Source of the DNA: Strongyloides papillosus
Lineage: Eukaryota > Nematoda > Chromadorea > Rhabditida > Strongyloididae
DNA length: 64,000 nucleotides
Direction of reading: 5' to 3'
Assembly (NCBI GenBank): GCA_005656395.1
Contig: SRSI01000010.1
Coordinates: 2,232,001-2,296,000 of the forward strand
The notes beneath the pieces were generated by a model. The model made no database searches and had not been told where the DNA came from. It worked only from the letters and a program-made list of their open reading frames with translations. This document shows positions 1 through 12,600 of this stretch, piece after piece. The translations under genes were made by a program, and so were the position numbers. Numbering within the stretch: position 1 is the stretch's first letter; each line of letters opens with the position of its first letter.

Positions 1-16
1 TTTTATTTTAACTTAC

Positions 17-854
17 CGAGAACCAACTTCAAGATCAGGTGCATCAAGTCCAAGGGAGGAACAACATTTTCTATTGTCTCTATTTTGATTGGCACAATAA
101 AGAATTTTTGTCATATATTTTAAATCACAACCCTCTTGTTGAACAGCTTGAATTAATGTTTCAGCAGCGACATGTTCTCTATGTTCATAACTACATAAAC
201 TATGACAATTTTTGGGAACATGTTGTTCACAACATGAAAGGAATAATTCGTCAACTGTTTTTCTTGAAATACATGGTGAATATGGTGGTTGAGATTGTTC
301 AGTACCACATTCTGGGGAAAGATCTTTGTCAGAAACTTCAGTTATTGGATATTTTGGATTAAGGAACGCATAATCACCGCCTGCTTTTGGAGTAAATGAG
401 GGTGATGCTAATACAACTTGTTTTGGAGCTGTTATTGGTTCTTGTTCAATAGGAGCTTTTATTATTTTTGGAGAAGACCCAAACAATTTTGGTTTAATTT
501 CTTTTGAAGTTTTTGATATACGATATGTTTCTTCACTTGGTATAGCTTCTATTGACTTATCTTCATTATCATTTTTTTCATGACTTGGTATTCTTTCAAA
601 TTTGTAGAGTTTATGGGGACATTTAGAATGAATGTAATCAATACAACCTCCTAAACATTTTTCAAGTACACGATCGGTACAACAAAGTAACTTTGGAATG
701 GAATCACAAGGTGGTAGATTGTCAGTTTTTGCATAAGATGATGAAAAAATATATAAAGCGGAAACAAGAAGGCAAAGAAAAATTGAACTATAAATAAAAG
801 TAAAGGATAAATAAATTTTACTTCTTAATAAAATACTTACTTTTTTTTCATCAT
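17..854 (-). CDS. DB-module secreted cysteine-rich protein, partial (continues past left edge)
   Basis: Start rebuilt by splicing. Exon 1 (854-841) is 14 coding bases from an ATGATG; intron 840-788 is 53 nt (gtaagt to ttatag); exon 2 (787-17) ends at a donor gtaagt at the window edge, so the C-terminus lies outside. Spliced, the protein begins MMKKNSIFLCLLVSALYIF and continues SSSYA, a clean signal peptide with a cleavage site before KTDN. Reading through the intron gives an unlikely start. A first Cys cluster (CDSIPKLLCC, then EKCLGGC) precedes a low-complexity Lys/Glu/Pro middle and a second cluster (LFLSCCEQHVPKNCHSLC, then CANQNRDNRKCC). The CC and CxxxC spacing is that of the nematode DB module (Pfam DB), a secreted disulphide-rich domain of unknown function. 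An acceptor (tttattttag, 938-929) lies 75 nt upstream and could receive a spliced leader. The family is well supported; the role is unknown. Confidence 0.75.
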
Positions 855-1414
855 TTTCTAAATAAACCAAAATCGTTTGACGAACAACTGCAATTGTTAG
901 ACCCGAAGATCCCGTAGTTATTCCCGTTCTAAAATAAAAATAACATTAGTTATATATTTTAAAATTATAGTAATATTTATGATAAATTTTTACGACGATG
1001 ATTCTCGGAAACATTATAAAATGTTGTTGAATACTTAATTGTTATACGTGTGACATCATATTAAAATAAAAAAAAATACTGTGCTATAAATGGGGATAGT
1101 GTTAATAAAGCAATGAAATCGTATATTTGGTTCAATAAAATGAAAGAATATTTTTATATTAATCGAACCTGATTTGAATCTGATCCAAATATTCCAGCAC
1201 CAGCTCCAGCATTTGTTGATGAAGAGGAACCTTTATCAAAGAGACCAGCTCCAATGCCACCTACTCCTCTAGTTGACCAACCTCCATTATTATTTGATAG
1301 TGATAAGCCTGAAATACCTCCACCTCCAACACCAAAGCCTCCATTTGAATTGCTAGTTGATTGAAGATCTGAAAGAGCCAAGGCAGTGCGCGGTGATTGT
1401 GGTTCTGGGAGCAT
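851..1414 (-). CDS. Gly/Ser/Asn-rich short protein, doubtful two-exon model
   Basis: An ATG at 1414-1412 opens 82 codons, starting MLPEPQSPRTALAL and followed by Gly/Ser/Asn-rich sequence with GLFDKG and GIFGSD. At 1169/1168 there is a weak donor (gttcga). Joined to the acceptor at 929, the frame continues 25 codons (NGNNYGIFGSNN, ending FGLFRK) to a TGA at 853-851. The second GIFGS just after the junction echoes the one before it, which favours the join, but the donor is poor and the exon coincides with the probable 5'UTR of the DB gene. Total about 107 aa. I do not recognise a family. It could instead be an exon of a larger gene or a chance open frame. Confidence 0.3.
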
Positions 1415-4400
1415 ATTTAGTTGTTAATGTATAAATTATTTGAAAATTGAAAATTCAATGGATGGAATATCTTTGAATAATAAGTAAAATTAATGTATAA
1501 AAATATACAATAAATAAAAGCAGATAGAAGCTTAGGGTCAAAATGTGATAATATTTAAAATGTTTTCAAGGTTGTATAAAGGTGTCAAATATATTATTAT
1601 TTCAATATATTTAGATAGAATTTTATTATGATCTTGAAAAAGACTTTTGATTTAAATATGGATACTAATATATATATAGAAATACCTTGATATATATATA
1701 GTATTACAAACAGCGACAAATTTAAGTACTGGCAATTAATTTGTTGATTAGAGACCTTAAATAGAAGATTTGCAAGTCTCCGATAGCCACTGATTTTGTT
1801 TATCTGGAACGAAATAATGTTAAATATAGGTAATATGTAGGTAATATAAAAAGAGCATATTAATGAAGATGAAGAAGAAATAAGTTAGTAAATTATGAAG
1901 GGTCGTTCAAGATAGAGAGATGTATGACCGCCATAAAGCAAAAAGAAGTGATATCTCTTCTTTTGTAATTTGAAGGTTAGGTTAAATTATATAGGAAAAA
2001 TGTATTTGTACCAAGATTTGAAAGATAGGAGGGAATTAATACTTTTAAAAAAGATAAATATATTTTTAAGGTTAAAGAGTTAAACACATTATAAATCTTT
2101 CTTTTCTATATTTTTAAAGAAATACAAAAAAATGTTTATATATCAAAAACAAAATTAATGATTCCTACAAATGAAAGTAATTATAAGAGAGGCGATTAAA
2201 ATAATATATACAAGATTAATATAGAATATTTTTAAAATATATATATCTATTTTTTAATCATAAAATTGTATGAAAAATTCAACAAACTTATGACGATAGA
2301 AAGTTTTAATACCATTGTTTATATACTCTTGAAAAGCAGTTACAAGTATATATAAAAAAAGAGGTGGGTGAAATTTTTGATGCAGGCTACGTATAGATAC
2401 TCCCTTCTTGTAAGCCTTTTTTGCTGTAGTTTTGAAGAAAGGCGGAAGGGAAATATTAAAGAGAGCATTATGTATATAACTAATAAAAGAAAATTGAATT
2501 GTGATAAATTAGATGGCAATTATATCTTGATGGTCAAGTACAACTATTTTTGATGGAAAGCAAGTTCATGGACATTTCCTATTTTTTTTTTCCTAAATTT
2601 TTTTTTGGTATACACTTTCACGTCAAAATATTAAAGTTTAAAGAGTTGGAAAAATTATAGAAAAGGGATATGTTGGAAAGAATATTTGATGGAAAGGTTA
2701 AAATGAAAGAGGTAAAGTTATTTTAAAGTGTACAGCATTAATATTTGATTTTGAAATTTGTTTTAATTTAATTTTGACATGTTAAAAAAAACTGTATTAA
2801 AATTAAAGATTGGCGCGATACTTTTTCATTATTTAAATTGAAATATAAAAAGTTAGATAATATTTTAAGGTATGAGGAATTTAAAAATGATCAAATAGTA
2901 GCATTATATTTGTTTATCAAAATACCATAACAGTAATTATTATAATATAACTTTATGGTAATCCCTCCTACTTTATGACAAATTTAATATTTGTATTGGA
3001 ATGAGATAAAACTTTCTCTCTTAAAGATAGGAATAATGGCATGTTTTTCTTTATAATAGAATTTAATATATCATTCTTTTATATTAATAATAATTATCTT
3101 TACTTTACTGCAGAGTACATATGAATTGCATATGAAAATTGTATAAAAGTCCTGGCAATAATGGCAAAGAAAAGCATCTTTTGTGTCAATTATATGTATA
3201 TATTATATACGTATAAATATATAGTAATTATTTATGAAATAAAGTAAAAATGTATAGATGATCAATGATGATTAACTATATTAGGAGAGGAATTTCAAAT
3301 ATCTCGAGCATCCTTTTATTCATTTCAATGATATGATTGTTTATTCGAGAAACTATTTCATGTTGTTTGTACTTTTGTAGGAATACTTAAAATAATAATT
3401 TCTCCGATATATATTTGACCGTAAGATAAAGAGAAACAAAATGTTGATCAAAATATTATAAAATAATATGAGGATATGAAAAACTATATATTAGAGAGTA
3501 AAAAAGTTTTTTTTACATTCCAGTATTTTAAAATTAATTTTTTTTTGGCAATTAAAATAAATAAAAATTAAGTTATGTTAACTTTAAAAATCGTTTTTAC
3601 TTAATTCAATGAAATATTTGATATATCAAAGTGTCACATTTAATTTTTTTTTAGGATTTTCTATTAAAATAAATCTATAAATTTTAATTAAATAAAGATT
3701 ATGACATAATTCTTTAATCTAAATATAACTACTATTAAAAAAACTAAATTTAAAACAAAAAATTTTCTCAATTTCAAATAATTGAATTAAGTGCAGTTAC
3801 AAAGTTATTATTTTACATTCTTTTTTTAAATTGATATGGTTTTAAAAAAATTTACATAGCAATTAACTCTAATTGATTTAAGTAGCTATTTATTTTATTT
3901 TCATTGGAAAAAATAATAACTCTAGCGATTAAAGTGCAAAATTTAAATTATTGTATTTTTGTTAAATGTTTTGGCTTACTCAATAATTAATTCGGTCAAA
4001 AGATGACCCGCTATCCCAATTTTGTTAAAAATAATCATTTTGTATTAAAAAGGTTTGATTAAGAGAAGGACATTTTAACTAGGCTTACAGGTTTAGTAAA
4101 GACAGAAATTAATTAAGTAAACATTCCAAATATTTATACAAAATTAAATTTTTTTAGATCTTTTTTTAAGTAAAATATATATAATGTTGATTAAAATTTA
4201 TAAATAAGAAAATTAGTGACTATCAAATAAAGGAACTAAATTTAAGTCCTTTGACATTCAAATTTATATATCAAATTTTTGACATTATTCTCATGAAAAA
4301 AGCACGTATTATATAATAATTGCATGTATCACAAAGATAATTTACTTATAAATTGTTATCTCCTAAAAATCATTTGTATCATTTAAAATGTCAAGAACAA

Positions 4401-7400
4401 ACTTTTTACATATGCAGATAAATGTATGTAATGACAAAATTTTGTTGTAAAAAAATATTATATACTCGTGAATATACTTAATATATAACAATAAAACTTA
4501 TTTTTTTAACTCCGTGATAATTAAGAATTGTGTTTTGATATTTAGGTCAGATATAGATTATATTAAAAAAAAACTATATTTTGATGATCTCTTGAAACTT
4601 ATGTAATTAAGTCAAGGTAAATATGAATCACAAAAACCTTATTATTACTTTGTAATGGCAAAATTTTAATGGTTGATTGTGTTTTATAACCTAAACTTCT
4701 TCTGGAGCGTAAGGTACCAGCACCGTTAAAATACAATATAATTTATATATTCATGCAACAATATGTTTTTTCTTTAAAACTTGTGAGTACTAGTACATCA
4801 AAGAGATTAGAGAGATAAAAAGATTTTACAAAATGTATTTTTTAATGTATCAAGTTCAGGGGCAGATGGCTGGTACTGCTTGTTAAAGAATGATGATTGG
4901 CGCAGGGGATAAATTGTTTTTAAATACAAAGATGTCGAATTTGGACAACTGGATTACTCATCACATTTATTCTCTGAATTATTTTTACTACACCTAATGA
5001 CGCAACAGATATTATAGTATTGTAGAACTTTCATATGGTTATATAACCTAAAATTTAAAACTATATTTTTTATGATATACTAATTTAAATACCTATAATT
5101 GTATTAGAAATCAATCATTTACATAGTAATAACCGAATATCACACCAAATTGTCAACTTAAACAATCAAAAATTTTTCAATTTTCATTTTTTTAATTTTA
5201 AATAAACATTTATAATTTTTTGATATCTTACTATTGATGTCATTTAACTTTTATCGTAAAAAAGGTTTCGAAGTACTGAAGATATTTCAATATTGTAGCA
5301 ATAAATTGTATTATCAAAAATTATGTTTAGTAACTTTTTTTATAATTAAATATACATAAATATAGTATAAAATTCATTTCTTTTGAATAACATTTTTTGC
5401 TAAAAATATTATCTGTCTGTACTATCTCAATTACCTAGAAAAATTTTTGATTTTGACTTACTTCATTAATCACTATAGTCTTTAAGTGAGAAGTATCGTT
5501 AGTGTCCATGAAAATTTCCACTCTTTGTGACTAAGAAAAAATTTATTTGATACCATCAAAAATGATAAGAAGAAACTCAGTATGCTTATTGAAAATTACG
5601 ATTAAGTGTAAATACCTAAAAGATTAATTCTTAGAAAAAAACCTTGAAGTTTCGAAGTTTAATTCAGGGTTTAAGATACAACAAGTACCGGTTGGTACCC
5701 AACAAAGTGGCTTATATAACATGCTTAAATGATATTTTTAATTATAGTGGTAATTAATTTTAAAATCAAGGCGTTTGTAATAAAAAATTTCAAATTGTTT
5801 CTCGTTATCATACTTCTCTTCTTACATATTTTAAGTGTTAGCCGGCTTCCAAGTACAAAAATAGGTCAGCTCTTTAAAAATTGTCTTATATGATTGTAAG
5901 TAAAGAAAATTACATCAAAAAGTATTAAAACAAATTTTTCACACATATAAATAATTCTAACCACGCATAATTTTCTAACTTAATGATCATTGCCTTAAAT
6001 TTCCCTTTGTTTATACTATTATACGTAATTATAAAGAGCTTTGTAACATTATCTGTACTATAAAAGTTACAAAGAAAAATGGCATTGTTAAATTATAGAA
6101 GTACGATGAACGTGATTGTCTATTTAATTTTTATTAAACAACGGAGCCTGGTACAGACCATGATAGTACAACATTTTTGAAAAAATTTCTATAATTAAAC
6201 AGTGTCTGGAACAGACATTCTTTTGCTTAACATTGCACAGTGCAATCATTAAGTATTAAAAAAATTCAAAATATTTAAAAAGGGATAGTAAAACATGATA
6301 AGAAAAAGTTATATATTGTTATATAAATTACTTTTTTTTCAAAATAATCTACAACATTAAAGATGTAAATATTAAAAAGATAATGGTCATCTAGTAATAA
6401 GAGTGTTATATTAATTTATATGTAAATTATATAATAATGGTTAATTTCTACAACTGATATGCTCATCACTATAACAACAAAATCTGACTTTATTGTACTT
6501 TCTGTAAATATCATAAAAATATTAAAAATTATTTCTCATTCTAAGAATATACTTTAACAGAGACATTTTTAAAATGGATAATAAAAATGTTTCTTAGTAG
6601 TATAAATAATTATTTTATTGATAATTTTTAAACGGAATAATTTTTACTTTTATGTTAAAAATACTAAGTCTAGCACTTGATTATATATAGAATATGTATT
6701 TGAAAGGGTTTATTAGCAAATGTCATTATCTATGAAATGAAGGGACGTATAATAAATGATTTTGTCTAAAAAAAATACTTACTAAAAGCATAAATAAAAT
6801 ATCCGTTTATTTAATTTATTTTAAAACATAAAAAAAATTTTAATATCTTTAAATGAAGAAATATATAATACTACCAAATATTCAATGTTTTTTAAAAAAG
6901 TATAAAGAAAAAAACACATATAATGTAGAAACTGTTTAAATATTTATATATGTGTATTTATATATATTATAAATATGATTTTTATCTTAATATATTAGAA
7001 CCATTTATTACGGATCTTTCACTTATTAAACCTATATAAATTTCTCTTTTACAGCTATCTTTATATTATATTAATTATAATATTTAATGACAAATAGTTT
7101 ATCTTTTTCACTTTCACAAAAATAGTTCCCTTTTGTTTAGAATAGATCTAGGTCATAGGTAGTATTTGGGTTAACTAATTGCAGTTTAATTTAAAAATAC
7201 AAATAAGGATTTATATAAATATTTAAAGTATAAAAATATTACCTACAAAAAGACATCACAATAAGATGATAGAAGAAATATGTAATTGTCAGAAAATAAA
7301 ATAATAATTTTGTATTTATTACGTAATGTTAAGATAAAATAACCTTCGTTTAGGAAATAAATTGTATTTAATTCATCTACTTTTTTTTGCCAATTTTTAA

Positions 7401-8356
7401 TAACTAAAAATTAAAATTATTAGTAATAAATTAATAATTGTTAGTTATTTTGTATTAAGCAAAAAAAAGCAAGTTTTTTTCCTTTTTTTTCTAATAAATA
7501 TATGCTTAAATATGAACCACCTTTAAACATACCCCCCTTTTAAATCCCGCTTCTACCAATACAAGTTCTATTTATCTAATTTGTGTTCCACCAACTAGCA
7601 ATCAGGTAATGCCGTTTTAATCAAATGTAATTTCTCAAACCCTATTATAATTTTTTTATTAATAAATATATAGAAATTATCATTAAAAATTTCTTTTCTC
7701 TATAAATATTTCATTTTATTAATAGCCTTGGCAATTTATTGCCTAATCATGATCCTTAGTATTATAATCATGTATAATGATTATATCATATAAAAAAAAT
7801 ATTGTCACAATTATCATTTATCTGAAATAAATATATACTGGTAAAAATAGCTACTATTCCAGACTTTTTATATAATATATAAATGACGTTTAAAAAGAAT
7901 AATATCATAATAATTAATCCAATTATCGTATATATATTATTTCGTTGATTTCAATATCTATTTATTTAGATATAATTATTTTGTTTTGTTTATTATGATA
8001 ATGTATTTTAATATATATATGAAAACTCTTATAACCTTATAATATTATGATTAAAAGACAAAAAAAATATAAATACGTATATCTACATCATATATGATTT
8101 ATATTTCCGCATTTTTTTTGTTATTAATTAATCAGCTATACCAGATTATGAAATTCCAGCACTGTTACAGATATTTTAAAATAATTTTAAATGCAAAAAG
8201 ACATTAAATTACATCCAATCATATTTATAAACAAACAAATAATAAAAAATTAGATAACAAATAATACTTTTGTCATTGAAATTCATGCCAAACTAGGTAA
8301 GCGTATATTTATTTATTAAATATTTTTGTTTTTAAATATATACAATAATAACTATT
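1415..8356. other. gene-poor AT-rich spacer, about 6.9 kb
   Basis: I find no convincing coding exon, tRNA or rRNA on either strand. The longest open frame, at 2368-2553, has no recognisable composition or splice context. Visible structure is limited to short AT dinucleotide tracts (for example near 1670-1710 and 6945-6975), a small hairpin with GTACC/GGTAC arms at 5685-5698, and a cluster of three palindromes at 6149-6246 reported separately. The stretch may hold regulatory DNA for the flanking minus-strand genes, or long 5' introns of the adapter or Gly-rich gene. Confidence 0.6.
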
Positions 8357-9629
8357 TCAACAAAAGAATTTACTATCATCCATTTGAACTAATATTGGAT
8401 TACGAAGTATAATATGATCAGCGCCTCTAATAGGTAATTCATGATTTCTATAATATTTGATGACAGATGAAATGGAACTAAATGTTGGGCCTTCTCCTAG
8501 AATCCATTTTCCTGATCTTTGTTCCAATTTAATGTGAAGTATACCCGAATTTCCTTTTAAAGACATAGCCATATTACCTTCAGCTCTTTTTCTTAACAAA
8601 AAATATCCCGTATCTTTATTTTGAAGCATCATTTCTGCAAGCGTTCTATCGACATTATTATGAATAATCATATCTTCTGTATCTAATCTTGTTCCTTTTT
8701 GTTAGGTGTGAATAATATTTATGTGTTGAAGATTTTTGTGTCTGTGCAATAGATGAAGGTTGATTTATATAAGTATTTTCTAAATTTGGAATGCCTATTG
8801 TATCACTATGAGATGATCGTTGATGGGAAGTTGATTGTTTATGATGTTTGGGAGAAATTATTTTCGTTGTTATAATAGTCGTATGCCGAGAGAGTGGAGA
8901 TGATATTTCTGAATGTTGATTAGATAATGCTTTAGGAGATTGATTATTTAATGGGGATGTTGAAGATGGTCGTGTAACTACTACTTCTTCAAATGGTGAT
9001 GATGGATTTGAGTTTGTCAAGGTGGGTGATTTTTTATCATTACTTGTTTCCTGCTTTCTTTGTTTATTGTTGTTATTAATATGTTGATTAACATATTTCA
9101 AATCTTCCTTTAAAAGACAAGTTCCATTATCAATTGCTAGTTTATAATCAATTCTATTGCTTATTTTATCTTTTTTATAATCAGCATTTTTGTTTGAATT
9201 TTTTGATGATACATTACTGTTTTTATGGTATGTCTTTTTTATATCATTATCAATATTTATTGGAGCAACCGTAGCCAAAATATTTTTGAAATATCGCATT
9301 CAATTTGATGATTATTTAATTTTGGAGATCCTTTCTCTTTACCTTTTTTTGATTTTTTTTCTTCAATAGAAATATTACTGTTTACATTCTCCTTAGTTAT
9401 TTTAGTAGAAAATTTCTTTTCATTACTATTTAATATAGGAGAAGAGTTAGTTGATGAAATAGATAAAGGAATTACATTCTGACATTCTTTTATTATTATG
9501 CTTTGTTGAAATTTTAGGTGGAATAATCAAGTTTGAAGTATTTGCTGTAGCTGCTTCAATAACAGCAATATTTTCAGCAAATGTTTTGTTTTTAAATTCC
9601 CATGGTGTATCATAAAGATCTTCTTCCAT
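8357..9629 (-). CDS. SHB/SHF-family SH2 adapter, reading frame interrupted three times
   Basis: Likely start is the ATG at 9629, just after an acceptor (tatttttag). The N-terminus carries LYDTPWEFKNKTFAENIAV, matching the YDxPWEWK tyrosine motif of vertebrate SHB/SHF/SHD/SHE adapters. A Ser/Asn/Lys/Pro-rich middle follows, then a C-terminal SH2 domain (8700-8357) with FLLRKR for the phosphotyrosine-binding FLVR strand and SHB-like ILHIKLEQRSGKWILGEG and YYRNHELPIRGADHI. The parts lie in four frames: 9629 to about 9491, about 9491 to 9290, about 9290 to 8700, and 8700 to 8357. I found no GT-AG intron that joins them. Each switch sits at a run of four or five A and is explained by one A too many (about 9491 and 8697) or too few (about 9283). 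Family members are cytoplasmic scaffolds of tyrosine-kinase signalling. This is either a decaying gene, a gene with assembly errors, or one read by slippage. Confidence 0.6.
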
Positions 9630-9649
9630 AATACACAAAAGGCTAAAAA

Positions 9650-12600
9650 TATATTAATATTAAACAATAATTATAAAATATGTTTATATATCACGCATTG
9701 GAATGGTATAAATTATTAATCTTTTGTACAATTATTATATATAAAAAAATAAGTATAAAATTTATTATGGAATAAAGATTCAAAATATTATAATAAAAAT
9801 GTTTCTCAGGTCATGGAAATAATGAAAAAAATAAGAAGTGGAATAGTTATACAATAATTACTTTGTAATTTATTCAAGAAACACTAGAAGTATAATAAAA
9901 TGAAATTCATATCTCATATGTAAACTTGCTACTTCACATATTAAATTTAACACATCATATTTTGAAAAATTTTGTAAGGAATATGAAAATATAAATTTAA
10001 AAGTAAACATGATATATTGTAAAAGTTATTATTAAAATGTAATGTCTTTCATAATATACCTTTATTTCATAGTTTGTTTAAAAATTATTTGATAGAATAA
10101 AAGTAACAATGAAAGATATATGAATTTAAAGATAAACTTTTGATTAACACTATGAATAAAAATTTTATACCCAATATATATTTTTAATACTCGTAGTTAA
10201 AAAATAGTACATAAGTGAAATTTAGTGGAAAATACCAAATAGAAGAAAGTGACTCAATCCTACGGCTATATTTTTTTTTCCTTATTTTAAAATTGATGTA
10301 ATAACATTGTAAAGAACTTGCTATTTTAACATAAGTAGTAGTTATTAATCAATCTACTAATTTTTATAATCCAAAGCCTTGTTTTTAAACTTTTATGTTA
10401 AACAATATATACTTTATATTCCTTTCTCAAGATCATAAATTTTACAATGTCCCTAACTATGATATAAAAATAAATGAAATGATAGAACTTTTTAATTTGT
10501 GTTTTTAGGTATTATCTAATGGGATAATAATGAAAATGCAATGATATGTAAATAAATGTTGGAATATAGTATGGTTGTTATATTATATAATGTGACTCAT
10601 ACTTAATATAACTACAAAAAATTACTTATAAAACCTGTTAAAAAGTTTAAGAAATAAAACGCAAGTTTTAAGGTGTATGTTATTTAACATTGATTAATAA
10701 ACTATTGAAATTTGATATAAAATAATTTACATAATGTTTCGGAAAAAAAGCACTTATATTTTACAAGAAAAAATAAAAAATTTTAATAATGAATTAAATA
10801 TTTTATTATAGAAATAAAATAGAACAATTATAGAAAATTGAAAGATTTATTGGATATAAGAGTGCAGTAGATATGGGCTATGAAATCTAAAATAAATTGA
10901 TGTATATAAAGATGTATATTTATATATAGCATAAATTTTTTTTACAATACACATTTATATCGTACGAACATGTACTTTGGAAAACATTTTTATAATGTAA
11001 GAGAAAAAACTTATAATAATTAGAATGTAAATTTAAGATAAACAAAATATTTTATCCTAAAAATATGTAGTTAGTATAAATTATTACTTGTCCTAAATAA
11101 ATTAATTGACAAATGATATATAATTTCATATAGCTAACAATATACTTTTATATAAACAGTTTCCAATGACTTGTTTAGATATAAAACAAAGTTTTAAGGA
11201 ACTTAGATATATATAAAAAGTTGAATGTTTAACTTTCGAACATACAACACAATATATTTCGACAAGCAGTTTCCAATAAATTAAAAGAGTCAAATTTTTA
11301 TATAGAATGTGAAATAAAACGAAAAATAAATTATTGGTATCGCATTAAAAGATGATTATTAATAATCTGGATTATCAAAAAAGAGACTATAATGAATATA
11401 AATACAAAAACGTGGGATTTTTTTACTTTTACTATTGACAAAACGGAAATTGTACTTATAATATGCTTGAATGTAAAATAAGTTACTACAGTAATTTTAA
11501 ATAAATATAATAAAAAATTACTATAATGTTTCTTCAAATACATTCTTATTCTTTGCATAAATCCTTAAAAATTCTACGAAAATTTCATCTAATTAAAAAT
11601 ATACTCCACTAAAATTTTATTTTAAACTATTACAATCATTATACTACAATAAAAGAGACTATAAAAGACAATTTATATAATTTTAGGATAAATTTTAATC
11701 TAATATACTTTCAATAAGATAAGCAAGAAAAAGTAATGCAGAGATGATAAAAATCATAATAGAGAATGACTTTAAAATTATAATATGCTCATAAATAAAT
11801 ATATTTTTACATAATGTTACAAAAAGTATTTTAAAGAGGTAGGAAAAAAAGTTATGTTTAACAAAATTGTTAATTTTCTTATTGAAAGAAAAATGATAAC
11901 AAAGAGTATTTTATTTATATAATTAAAGTAATATTTGACTTTTTAAAAATTAACTTTGAAATAGAAAATCAACATTCAAAACATATGGAACGGTTTTATT
12001 TGTTTGTATCAGTAAAAATACAAAGATGATAGAAATTTATTTTGAAATGAAATAAGATAATCTAGTCATTCAATTGAAGAATTTTTTTTTATAAGAAATA
12101 GATGGTAGTAAATGAATACCAAATATTTCTATATTAATTAAAAAGTATTTCTATTACGATAATTTTTAATATATATGTCTGTATATCTATATTATTCCCT
12201 TAAAAATTATATTGAGGATATAGGCTTCTACTTATTTTTAATTTATATTAGTTTTCATTACATTTTGTGGAAAAATTATGTGAGAATAATTAAATATAAC
12301 AAAGAATTTAGGAAATAATTAGGAAAGAAAATAGGAATTGTCATGATACTGATGATAGTGTCTAGATAATTTACTTATAGTACGAGATGCCATATATTTG
12401 AAATAAAAGCTTAGAGAAGATTAAAGATTAAGATAAACTTTTATGTAAAAATTATAAAAAAAAATATAAAATAGCAAGGTTAAATATTATAGATTATATC
12501 ACAGTTTTTTAGTTTCATATATATAATAATGGTTAAATGTTCTTTTATAATGGTAATAGCTAGATATGATATGTATTCAATACAAATGACTAACAAAAAT

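Noticed and set aside
13..870. Continuous 285-codon frame read as a protein starting MVYLENDEKK
   Set aside because: It begins at a non-ATG codon and reads through a clear 53-nt intron. The spliced start gives a perfect signal peptide.
2368..2553. 61-codon open frame
   Set aside because: No splice context, family resemblance or coding-like composition.
9300..9472. Intron from a gtaatt donor at about 9472 to explain the first frame change of the SH2 adapter
   Set aside because: Every acceptor tried leads to an early stop, and the skipped sequence has the same Ser/Lys/Asn coding character as its flanks.
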